The notes under the pieces: generated by a model
Told to the model about the DNA's origin: nothing
What the model saw: the letters and a program-made list of their open reading frames with translations, nothing else
Database searches by the model: none
Translations under genes and position numbers: made by a program
Assembly: GCA_963766935.1 (NCBI GenBank)
Contig: CAVYBY010000007.1
Span: forward strand, 62,001 to 126,000
Direction of reading: 5' to 3'
Length of the DNA stretch: 64,000 bases
Source of the DNA: CAVYBY01 sp963766935
GTDB taxonomy: Bacteria; Actinomycetota; UBA4738; HRBIN12
Shown: one piece after another, positions 1 to 9,721 of the stretch
How positions within the stretch are numbered: the stretch's first letter is position 1
Layout: every line of letters begins with the position of its first letter

Positions 1-1619
1 TAGAAGTCCATGTCGCCGCCGCCGGGCATGGCGGGGGCCTTCTCCTTCTCCGGCTTCTCGGCCACGACCGCCTCGGTCGTCAGGAACAGGGCCGCGATGC
101 TGGCCGCGTTCTGCAACGCCGAGCGCGTGACCTTGGTGGGGTCGATGACCCCGAACTTCATCATGTCGCCGTACTCGCCGGTCGCGGCGTTGAGGCCCTC
201 GCCCGGATCCAGAGCCCGGACCCGCTCGACCACAACGCCACCTTCGAGACCGGCGTTGAACGCGATCTGCTTCAGCGGCTCTTCGAGCGCGCGGCGGACG
301 ATGACCGACCCCGTCAGCTCGTCGCCCTCGAGGTCGACCTTGTCAAGCGCGGTCTGCGCGTTCAGCAGCGCGACGCCGCCACCCGGCACGACGCCCTCTT
401 CGACCGCAGCCTTCGTCGACTGCACCGCGTCCTCGATCCGGTGCTTCTTCTCCTTGAGCTCCACTTCGGTCGCGGCGCCGACCTTGATGACGGCCACGCC
501 GCCGGAGAGCTTCGCAAGCCGCTCCTGCAGCTTCTCGCGGTCGTAGTCGGAGTCGGTCTTCTCGATCTCGGACTTGATCTGGTTGATCCGGCCCTGGATG
601 TCGGCATCCTTGCCGGAGCCCTCGACGATGGTCGTCTCGTCCTTCGTGACGACGACCTTCCGCGCCTGACCCAGGAGGTCGAGGGTCGCGTTCTCGAGCT
701 TGAGGCCGACTTCCTCGGAAACGACCGTCGCGCCGGTGAGGGTCGCGATGTCGCCGAGCATGGCCTTGCGGCGGTCGCCGAAGCCCGGGGCCTTCACGGC
801 CGCGGACTTGAACGTGCCGCGGATCTTGTTCACCACGAGCGTGGCGAGGGCCTCTCCCTCCACGTCCTCGGCCACGACGAGCACGGGCTTGCCGGCCTGC
901 ATGACCTTCTCGAGAACCGGGAGCAGGTCCTTGACCGCCGAGATCTTGGAGTTGGCGATCAGCACGTAGGGCTCGTCGAGCACCGCCTCCATCCGCTCGG
1001 GGTCGGTGATGAAGTACGGGGAGATGTAGCCCTTGTCGAACCGCATGCCTTCGGTGAACTCGAGCTCCATCCCGAAGGTGTTGGACTCCTCGACGGTGAT
1101 GACGCCGTCCTTGCCGACCTTGTCGACGGCTTCGGCGATGACCTCGCCGATCTCGGGGTCGGCGGCGGAGATGGCGCCCACCTGGGCGATCTCGCCCTTG
1201 GTGTCGACCTCCTTGGACTGGTTCTTGATCGCCTCGACCGCCAGCTCGACGGCGCGCTCGATGCCGCGCTTGATCGACATGGGGTTGGCGCCGGCCGCCA
1301 CGTTGCGCAGGCCTTCCTTCACGATCGCCTGCGCCAGCACCGTGGCCGTCGTCGTTCCGTCACCGGCGACGTCGTCCGTCTTCTTGGCGACTTCCTTGAC
1401 GAGCTCGGCGCCGATTCGCTCGACCGGCTCCTCCAGCTCGATCTCCTTGGCGATCGATACGCCGTCGTTCGTGATGGTGGGGGCGCCCCACTTCTTCTCG
1501 AGGACGACGTTTCGGCCCTTGGGACCGAGCGTGATCTTCACCGCGTTCGCGAGCTGGTCCATGCCCCGCTCCAGCGCACGCCGCGCCTCCTCGTCGAAGC
1601 TGATGAGCTTCGCTGCCAT
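1..1619 (-). CDS. groEL: Chaperonin GroEL (60 kDa, Hsp60)
   Basis: Cytosolic ATP-dependent chaperonin that folds proteins in a double-ring cage. The reading frame gives 539 residues, the normal length. It starts MAAKLISFDEEAR, carries the ATP-site motif GDGTTTATVLAQ near residue 86 and ends GGGDMDF. The last base of the stop codon lies outside the window, so the protein is complete but the CDS touches the edge. The C-terminus is a short Gly/Met/Asp tail rather than the His-rich tail of mycobacterial GroEL1. No groES lies upstream; the next gene in that direction is divergent, so this is a stand-alone groEL, as is common in actinobacteria. A TACAAT promoter and a CIRCE operator lie directly upstream, so HrcA-type heat-shock control is likely. 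Confidence 0.97.
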   Translation of the reverse strand, partial: MAAKLISFDEEARRALERGMDQLANAVKITLGPKGRNVVLEKKWGAPTITNDGVSIAKEIELEEPVERIGAELVKEVAKKTDDVAGDGTTTATVLAQAIVKEGLRNVAAGANPMSIKRGIERAVELAVEAIKNQSKEVDTKGEIAQVGAISAADPEIGEVIAEAVDKVGKDGVITVEESNTFGMELEFTEGMRFDKGYISPYFITDPERMEAVLDEPYVLIANSKISAVKDLLPVLEKVMQAGKPVLVVAEDVEGEALATLVVNKIRGTFKSAAVKAPGFGDRRKAMLGDIATLTGATVVSEEVGLKLENATLDLLGQARKVVVTKDETTIVEGSGKDADIQGRINQIKSEIEKTDSDYDREKLQERLAKLSGGVAVIKVGAATEVELKEKKHRIEDAVQSTKAAVEEGVVPGGGVALLNAQTALDKVDLEGDELTGSVIVRRALEEPLKQIAFNAGLEGGVVVERVRALDPGEGLNAATGEYGDMMKFGVIDPTKVTRSALQNAASIAALFLTTEAVVAEKPEKEKAPAMPGGGDMDF

Positions 1620-1677
1620 GTGATCGCCTCCTTGTGTCGTCGCGTGCCGTTCGTTCTCAGCCGGGCCTCGCCGACTG

Positions 1678-1705
1678 CTAGCACTCACGTCGTGTCGAGT
1701 GCTAA
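1678..1705 (-). promoter_or_regulatory. CIRCE operator (HrcA-binding inverted repeat)
   Basis: The inverted repeat has arms CTAGCACTC (1678-1686) and GAGTGCTAA (1697-1705), matching the CIRCE consensus TTAGCACTC-N9-GAGTGCTAA in all but one arm base. The spacer here counts as 10 bases instead of the canonical 9. It sits between the promoter and the groEL start, the usual place for HrcA control. Confidence 0.85.
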
Positions 1706-1707
1706 CG

Positions 1708-1737
1708 ATTGTAGGCAACCGAGCGCGGGGGTGGCAA
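1708..1737 (-). promoter_or_regulatory. groEL promoter (-35 TTGCCA, -10 TACAAT)
   Basis: On the minus strand TTGCCA (1737-1732) is followed after 18 bases by TACAAT (1713-1708), a good match to a housekeeping sigma-70 type promoter. The expected transcription start, about 7 bases further on, falls inside the CIRCE repeat. HrcA bound there would block initiation. Confidence 0.6.
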
Positions 1738-1785
1738 ACGCAGCTAGGCTCCGGCCACTGCGAAAGACGGGGAAGGATCGGGTTC

Positions 1786-3566
1786 ATGGGAACGGAACGG
1801 GGCTGGGCGCGCCGCTTCACCGCCCCCGCGAGGGGCTTCCCCCGCTGGGATCCGCGGCGGCCGGACCGGCTGGCCGCGGTGTCGAACGAGGGCGGCAGCT
1901 GGCAGGCGTGGACGTTCGACCCCGACGGTACGCGCCGGCCCGTGACCGCCGAGCGGATCGGGGTCGAGGAGGTGCTCGTCGCTCCGGACGGGCGCCTGGT
2001 CTGGTGGCACGACCCGACCGGGGAACGAGCGAGGTCACTGGCTGGCCGCGCCGTTCGGCGGCGAGCGACCCAGAGCCCCTCATGTCGCGGCGTCCCCGAC
2101 GGCTGGACGATGGGCCTAGGGATGGCGCGCGATGTCGTCGCGATCGGTCTCGCGACGGACGACGACTACCGGATCTACGTGGCACGCGCCGGCGAGCCCG
2201 CGCGCGAGCTGTGGCGAACGAAGCACGTGGCCGGCGTGGGCCGCGAGTGGCCGAACGGACCGGCCGGGCTGTCCGCCGACGCGAGCCTCGTCTCGCGTGT
2301 GGCACGGCGAGGACGGCGACATCCTGCACCCGGCGCTTCGCGTCCTCGAGGTCTCCACGGCGGCCGTCGTCGGTGATCTTCGCGACGAGGGAGACGCGTG
2401 GATGGCGTGGCCTGGTCACCGGTCCCCGGCGACGGGCGCCTGCTGGTCGACCGCGAGCCCGGCGAGCTCGAGCGGCCGGCGATCTGGGACCCGCGGACCG
2501 GCGCCGTCGAAGAGATCGCCCCCGATCTGCCCGGCGGCGTCTACGCCGTCGACTGGTGGCCCGACGGCGAATCGGTGCTCGTCCGGCACGAGCACGAGGG
2601 AGTCGATTCGCTGTACCGGATCGAGCCGGCGACGAGCCGGACGACGATCGTGACGGATGCATCGGGCGAGATCACCGACGCGGCCGTGCGCCCGGACGGG
2701 CGGGTCTGGTACCTCGTCGAGCGACAGCGTCCAGCCGGCCCGCACCCTCGAAGCGGGCGACGGAGAGGTGCTGGGGCTGCCAGGGCCCCAGCCTCCGGCC
2801 GGCCGCAAGTACCGGTCGGTGTGGTTCTCGAGTCCCGGTCAGGAACGCCTCCAAGCCTTCGTCGCCGAACCCGAGGGGTCCGGGCCGTTCCCGATCGTGA
2901 TGTCGGTCCACGGCGGACCCGAGTGGCACGAGCGGAACCGTTTCGACGCCGAGACCCAGGCGTTCGTCGACGAGGGGTATCGCGGTCGCGCTCGTGAACT
3001 ACCGCGGCAGCACCGGCTACGGCATCCCGTTTCGCAAGCGATCCACGGCAACATCGGATTCCCCGAGAGCGAGGACATCGTCGCGTGTCTCGACCGGCTG
3101 GTCGCCGACGGCGTGGCCGATCCCGCCCGGGCGTTCATCTCCGGCTGGTCCTGGGGCGGCTATCTCGCCTGTTTGAACGCCGGGTTGAATCCCGAACGCT
3201 GGCGCGCCGTCTTCGCGGGCATCCCGACCGGGGACTATCTCGGCGCCCACTACGCGAGCGCGCCGCCGATCCAAGCGTGGGACAACGCCGTCATGGGGGG
3301 AACGCCGGAGGAGCTTCCCGAGCTGTACCGCGAGCGCGACCCATGACGTACGTGGACGGGTGATGGCTCCCGTCCTCGTCATCGCGGGAGAGCACGACAG
3401 CCGCTGCCCGATGGAAGGGGTACAGCCCTGGGTCGACCGGCTTCTCGAACGCGGCATCGAGGTCGAGCTGGTGACGTACCCCGCGGGTCACCACGAGAAC
3501 GAGATCGCCGAGCAGGTGCGCCAAATGGCGACGATCCTGGCCTTCTTCGATCGTCATCGCAGGTAA
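1786..3566 (+). pseudogene. S9 family peptidase (prolyl oligopeptidase-like), multiply frameshifted
   Basis: Serine peptidase of the S9 type: an N-terminal beta-propeller-like part and a C-terminal alpha/beta-hydrolase domain. The start ATG has GGAAGGA 8 bases upstream. The catalytic motifs are present: GWSWGG (nucleophile Ser, about 3143-3160), the Asp in GEHDSRCP (about 3388-3412) and the His in GHHENE (about 3487-3504). No single frame reads through. The protein moves between all three forward frames about eight times, near 2017, 2089, 2295, 2396, 2722, 2982, 3038 and 3345. Each change can be mended by one base; for example, near 2017 one extra A interrupts the expected GDERG reading. Rejoined, it would be about 590 residues, a normal S9 length. 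Either a decayed gene or a stretch of sequence error. Confidence 0.75.
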
Positions 3567-3622
3567 ATGCGGGCCCGGGGATGCCTTTCGGTGTAAACTC
3601 CGCTTGTGGCTGAGGGAGTCGC

Positions 3623-5193
3623 TTGACGCCTGGGGCATCCGATCGGATCCGCGTCCTGGTGGTCGACGACGATGCGGCGATCCGCGATGCGCTCGCAGAC
3701 GTCATCGGCGGAGCGCCCGACCTCGACCTCGTCGGCATCGCCGACGATGCGGACGAGGCGATCGCGGCTGCGACCGCGACGCGGCCGGACATCGCCCTCG
3801 TGGACGTCCACATGCCCGGCGGTGGACCCGCCGTCGTCGAAGCGATCCGCCGGCAACATCCCGCATGCAGCATCCTCGCGCTCTCCGCATTCGAAGAACG
3901 GCAGATCGGTGCTCGAGATGCTTCTCGCCGGAGCCTCGGGCTACGTGGTGAAGGGCGTTTCGACCTCGGAGATCCTCGAGTCGATCCGGCGCACCACGCG
4001 CCGCCAGGCGAGCCTCTCGGTCGACATGCTCTCCGAGCTCGTCGGCCAGCTCGAGCCGGAGGTGCCGGATCTGAACCCGCCCGCGGTCGAGCCGCAGCGG
4101 AGCCAGAAGCCGGCCCTGGACCTGATCGAGTTCGCTCCCGACGCGGTCGTTGCCTCCGACGTCACCGGTCGGATCGTCCTGGTGAACGAGCAGACCGAGC
4201 GCATGTTCGGCATCGAGCGCAAGGATCTGCTGGGCCAACCGGTCGAGCAGTTGCTGTCGGAGCAATTTCGCCAGGCGTACGTGGGCCACCGCGATGCCTA
4301 CCTTCAGAAGCGAACGAGGCAGCCGGTCGGACCGCCGCTGCAGTTGCAGGGCCGGCACGTCGACGGGACCGAGTTCCCCGTCGACATCAGTCTCGCGTCG
4401 CTCGACACCGAAGAGGGGCCACTGGTGGTTGCCTTCGTCCGGGACGTGATCGAGCGCGAGCGAGTCGCAGCGGAGGTCGCGCAAGCTCGAGGCCGCCATC
4501 CGCGAGGAGGAGGTCCAGCGCGAGCTGATCAAGCTGGTGGTGAAGGCGCAGGACGAAGAGCGAGTCAGGATCGCCGGAGAGGTTCATGACGACTCGGTCC
4601 AAGTGATGACGGCGGCGCTGATGCGGCTGCAGCTGCTTCGCGAACAGATCTCGGATGCGGACCACCTCGTGATCCTGGGGCGGCTCGAAGGGACGATGCA
4701 GGAAGCGATCAAGCGGCTTCGACGCCTTCTGTTCGTCCTGCATCCCCGCGAGCTCGACACCGAGGGGCTGGTCTCGACCCTTCGGACCTACCTGCAAGAT
4801 CTCGGGCACGACTCGCTGATTCGCTCCCAGCTCAACGACCAGCTCGCTCGCGAACCGTCTCCGGATGTCCGGGCGATCCTCTACCGCATCGCGCTCGAAG
4901 GCGTGACCAACGCGGTGAAGCACTCACGCGCGGACCACCTCGAGGTGACCCTCGAGTCGGAGCGAGAGGGCGTCCTGCTGCGCATTCGTGACGACGGCCG
5001 GGGCATGGATGAGGCGGAGACCCTCTCGCCCGGCCACCTCGGCATCACGACGATGCGCGAGCGCGCAAAGATGGCCGGGGGTCAGCTTCGGATCGACAGC
5101 ACGCCGGACGGGACGACGGTGGAAGCGTGGCTCCCGGACGCGGGAACCGACGTGGTCGACGTCTCCGACGGAACCCCCGTCGGCGCCGGCTGA
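3623..5193 (+). pseudogene. Receiver-PAS-histidine kinase hybrid, two frameshifts
   Basis: Signalling protein of about 520 residues once mended. Order: an N-terminal receiver domain (DDD near the start, phospho-acceptor Asp in VDVHMP), a PAS domain (FAPDAVVASDVTGRIVLVNE), then a HisKA_3 dimerisation helix with GEVHDDS and a HATPase_c domain (EGVTNAVKHS N-box, DDGRGMD G-box). The TTG start has GAGGGAG 4 bases upstream. The frame changes once near 3905, inside the receiver after SAFEER, and again near 4480 before KLEAAIREEE. All functional residues are present across the pieces. The neighbouring S9 gene is broken in the same way, so local sequence error is plausible. A receiver ahead of a NarX-like kinase suggests a phosphorelay component. 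Confidence 0.75.
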
Positions 5194-5208
5194 GCGCCGG
5201 CCGGCGCT
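5193..5208. terminator. Possible bidirectional terminator between convergent genes
   Basis: A perfect 8+8 palindrome, AGCGCCGG and CCGGCGCT, sits exactly between the stop of the kinase gene and the stop of the convergent PPOX gene. No clear T-run is seen on either strand, so function as a terminator is inferred from position and GC-rich symmetry only. Confidence 0.35.
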
Positions 5209-5629
5209 AGGAGCGGTCGAGTCCCCAGCTCGCGACGCGCTGCACCTGGATCTCGACCATCACCGAGGTCCGCTCCTCGATCGGCGAGTCCACCTCGTAC
5301 TGGGCGTACTTGCGATACAGCAGGTCCCGGTTGCGCTGAAACTCGAAGCCGGTCTCGATCAGGAATGCGCGTCCGAAGACCACGACCTGCTTGAGGGCGC
5401 TCCAGACCTCCGTGTACTCGTCGAAGCAGACGGCCACGGCCGGGTTCGACCGGATGTTTCGCACCTTCTGGGTCTCCGTCTCGGTCGCGAAGACGAGCCG
5501 GTCGAGATCGAGCACCGGCGAGACCGGGATGACATGGGGAATGCCGTCGGGCCGCACCGTTGCGAGATGGGCGGTCCGCAGCCGCTCCACGAACATGGCC
5601 TCCGCGGCCGTGAACCTGGCGCCCTCCAC
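5207..5629 (-). CDS. PPOX-class (pyridoxamine 5'-phosphate oxidase-fold) flavoprotein
   Basis: A 140-residue split-barrel protein. The first half, with HLATVRPDGIPHVIPVSPV (about residues 20-38) and VRNIRSNPAVAVCFDEY, is typical of PPOX-like F420- or FMN-dependent reductases of actinobacteria. The substrate cannot be told from sequence. It lies 3 bases downstream of the acs stop codon on the same strand, so the two are probably one transcript. The short length and missing C-terminal PdxH features argue against true pyridoxine phosphate oxidase activity. Confidence 0.8.
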   Translation of the reverse strand: MEGARFTAAEAMFVERLRTAHLATVRPDGIPHVIPVSPVLDLDRLVFATETETQKVRNIRSNPAVAVCFDEYTEVWSALKQVVVFGRAFLIETGFEFQRNRDLLYRKYAQYEVDSPIEERTSVMVEIQVQRVASWGLDRS

Positions 5630-5632
5630 CGG

Positions 5633-7597
<1,965 letters not shown>

Positions 7598-7705
7598 CTC
7601 GGTCTCCGGCGCTCGATGGACGGGGTCATGGTACGCAGGATCCCTTGCGGGCGCGACCGAGCGAGGGTGCTTGCAACGGGGGCGCAACGGCACCACCCTT
7701 ACGCG

Positions 7706-7729
7706 GAGGCCGCCCATCGGGGCGGCCTC
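7706..7729 (+). promoter_or_regulatory. Strong hairpin in the leader of the zinc-ribbon gene
   Basis: GAGGCCGCC (7706-7714) pairs perfectly with GGCGGCCTC (7721-7729) over a 6-base loop. It lies about 25 bases before the ATG at 7754 and just ahead of the ribosome site AAGGGAGG (7737-7744). There is no T-run, so it is more likely an mRNA-leader structure than a terminator. Function unknown. Confidence 0.35.
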
Positions 7730-7753
7730 GAAGCAGAAGGGAGGCGGCCGGCC

Positions 7754-7924
7754 ATGGACGAGGCCTACTGCATGAAGTGCCGTCAGAAGCGGCAGTTCGA
7801 GGGCCAGGTCAACACGCTCAAGAACGGGCGCCCCGCAGCTCAGGGTTCCTGCCCGGTGTGCGGCACCAAGCTGACGAGGATCTTGGGCGGCGACGACGCC
7901 AAGGCCCGGGGCTGGACCGCGTAG
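7754..7924 (+). CDS. Small zinc-ribbon protein (DUF5679-like)
   Basis: A 56-residue protein with two Cys pairs, CMKC near residue 6 and CPVC near residue 35, that would form one zinc ribbon. The stretch KNGRPAAQGSCPVCGTKLTRI is typical of DUF5679, a short family seen in actinobacteria and related to domains fused to topoisomerase or RNA-binding proteins; its function is unknown. The ATG is supported by AAGGGAGG with a 9-base spacer. The first bases lie after a stable hairpin at 7706-7729. It stands alone between the divergent acs and the convergent Rrf2 gene. Confidence 0.8.
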   Translation: MDEAYCMKCRQKRQFEGQVNTLKNGRPAAQGSCPVCGTKLTRILGGDDAKARGWTA

Positions 7925-7943
7925 GTCCCTGCCGAGCGACCGC

Positions 7944-8408
7944 TCAGCTCAGCCGCGAGAGCAGTTCCTCGGGGTCGACCAGGACGCGGCCGGGGCGTAT
8001 CAGACCGTGCCGGGCAACCAGGTCGGCCACCGTCGTCGTGCGGAAGACGTCCTGGACGGCGTTGGCCACGTCGGCCCAGAAGCCTTGCAACCCACACTGC
8101 GAGTCCTGAAAGCACGTGTGATCGGACGGTTCGAGGCAGAACATCGGGAAGATCTGACCCTCGATCGCGTCCGCGATCTCGGCGACCGTGATCTCCTCGG
8201 GCGCCCGCGAGATGCGGCACCCCCCGCCCGCGCCCCGGAAGCTCTCCACCAGACCGGCCTTGGACAGGGCGCCGAGTTGCTGTTCCAGGAACCGGACCGG
8301 CACCTGCTGGCGCTCGGCGATCTCGCGAGCCGGGATCAGACCGCCTTCGCCTCGCCGGGAAGCCAGCTCGATCATCGCTCGCATCGCATACTCGAGCTTC
8401 TGGGACAT
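7944..8408 (-). CDS. Rrf2 family transcriptional regulator (IscR-like Cys cluster)
   Basis: DNA-binding regulator of 154 residues. It has an N-terminal winged helix (IPAREIAERQQVPVRFLEQQ, recognition helix; GAGGGCRISR, wing) and three Cys after residue 90 in the pattern C-x8-C-x5-C (FCLEPSDHTCFQDSQC). That resembles the Fe-S ligand region of IscR and RsrR, so it may sense iron-sulphur status or redox/NO. The start is set at ATG 8408 (MSQKLEYAMRAM); a GTG at 8417 is the alternative. No suf or isc genes are in view, so the targets are unknown. Confidence 0.88.
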   Translation of the reverse strand: MSQKLEYAMRAMIELASRRGEGGLIPAREIAERQQVPVRFLEQQLGALSKAGLVESFRGAGGGCRISRAPEEITVAEIADAIEGQIFPMFCLEPSDHTCFQDSQCGLQGFWADVANAVQDVFRTTTVADLVARHGLIRPGRVLVDPEELLSRLS

Positions 8409-8501
8409 CTTGAGCACAACCGCAGCGTAGGAGGGCCCCCGACCAGCGTCAACGCGGGTCCCGGACGACCTCGGGGTCTCCGAGGGGGCCGTTGCCTGAT
8501 C

Positions 8502-9686
8502 GTGGCACTCGCCCTGGCCGCCGCCGCGCTCCCAGGATGCGGTCGCGCGAAGCCCTCGCCCACGATCACTCCCACGGTTGCGCCCTCGCCCACACCCACC
8601 GTCGGTCCGAGCCCGAGTCCCACGATCTCCGCTTCACCGGCAATCTGGCAGACCCTGCCGCACGCGCCCATGCGGGGCGACTACGGCGCGACCGGCGTGT
8701 GGAACGGGTCGCAGATGCTCATCGCCGAGCGGGTCAGCGTCTCCCACGCTCCGTACTGCGTGGATGTCGCCGCCGCCTTCGACCCTTCCGGCGGGACCTG
8801 GCACCGGCTGCCCCCCGCTCCGGGGCCGCAGGGGTGCTTCGAGGGTGGCGACCAAGCCGTGTGGGACGGAACGGAGATGCTCCTGTGGGGGGTGACGAAC
8901 ACGGCCTTCGACCCCGCCAAGAACACATGGCGTCATCTGCCGGCTCCTCCGGCCGGCGGTGGCGGGCCCTCCATCGTCGTATGGACCGGCCGCCGGATGA
9001 TCGGATGGGGCGGCGGATGCTGCGGCGGCGCGGTCGCCGACGGAGCGATCTACACCCCGGCAACCGACTCGTGGAAGCTGCTGCCCGCCGCACCCATCTC
9101 GGCTCGAACCGCCGTGGCCGGCGCGTGGACCGGCACCGAGATGCTCGTGGCCGGGGGGATCGGTCCCGAGTCGGATCCGCCACAGGTCTTCGCCGACGGT
9201 GCCGCCTACGACCCGGCCGCCAAGTCTTGGCGGAAGCTCCCGGCCATGCCCGAGGCGCGCTTCGGCGCCACGAGCGTCTGGGATGGGACCGAGCTGCTCG
9301 TCGTTGGTGGCCGGACGATGCTCGCCGGCCGGATGGTGGCGGCCGTCCGAGGCCTGGCCTTCGACCCGCAGACCAATCATTGGCGACAGTTGCCGGCGAT
9401 GACCTACCCGCGCGATGGAGCGGCGGCGGTATGGACGGGCAGCGCGATGCTCGTCTGGGGCGGAGCGACCGGGGCCTTCAACCACCCGGGAATCCCGCCT
9501 CGCGGTGAGATGTACGACCCCGCGACCAACTCGTGGACGCTCTTGCCCAAGTCGCCGCTGGGGCACCGGTTCAACCCCTTCGCCGTGTGGGCGGATCGGG
9601 AGATGATCGTGTGGGGCGGCGCACCGTTCGACAGCGACGGTCCCGCGTTCGCCGACGGGGCCGCATTCACGCCGGGGACGGGGTAG
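8502..9686 (+). CDS. Kelch-like repeat lipoprotein
   Basis: Probable surface lipoprotein. A hydrophobic segment ends in the lipobox LPGC. Then comes a Pro/Ser/Thr linker (PSPTPTVGPSPSPT), then six kelch-like blades, each ending in a motif such as FDPSGGTWHRLP, FDPAKNTWRHLP or YDPATNSWTLLP, and a shortened seventh (FTPGTG) at the C-terminus. This should fold as a beta-propeller; the ligand is unknown. The start is uncertain. The first standard start in frame after the Rrf2 gene is GTG 8502, which leaves a signal peptide with no positive N-region. GAGGGGG at 8482-8488 would fit a start nearer 8496 (CTG) better. An N-terminal sequence error is possible. Confidence 0.75.
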   Translation: MALALAAAALPGCGRAKPSPTITPTVAPSPTPTVGPSPSPTISASPAIWQTLPHAPMRGDYGATGVWNGSQMLIAERVSVSHAPYCVDVAAAFDPSGGTWHRLPPAPGPQGCFEGGDQAVWDGTEMLLWGVTNTAFDPAKNTWRHLPAPPAGGGGPSIVVWTGRRMIGWGGGCCGGAVADGAIYTPATDSWKLLPAAPISARTAVAGAWTGTEMLVAGGIGPESDPPQVFADGAAYDPAAKSWRKLPAMPEARFGATSVWDGTELLVVGGRTMLAGRMVAAVRGLAFDPQTNHWRQLPAMTYPRDGAAAVWTGSAMLVWGGATGAFNHPGIPPRGEMYDPATNSWTLLPKSPLGHRFNPFAVWADREMIVWGGAPFDSDGPAFADGAAFTPGTG

Positions 9687-9721
9687 CAGGGGCGGGGCAT
9701 AGACTCGTTCTCGATCACCCC

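Noticed and set aside
441..2900. 819-codon plus-strand frame opposite groEL
   Set aside because: It is antisense to groEL over most of its length, shows repetitive Leu/Asp/Gly/Arg content typical of the reverse of a high-GC gene, and has no recognisable domain.
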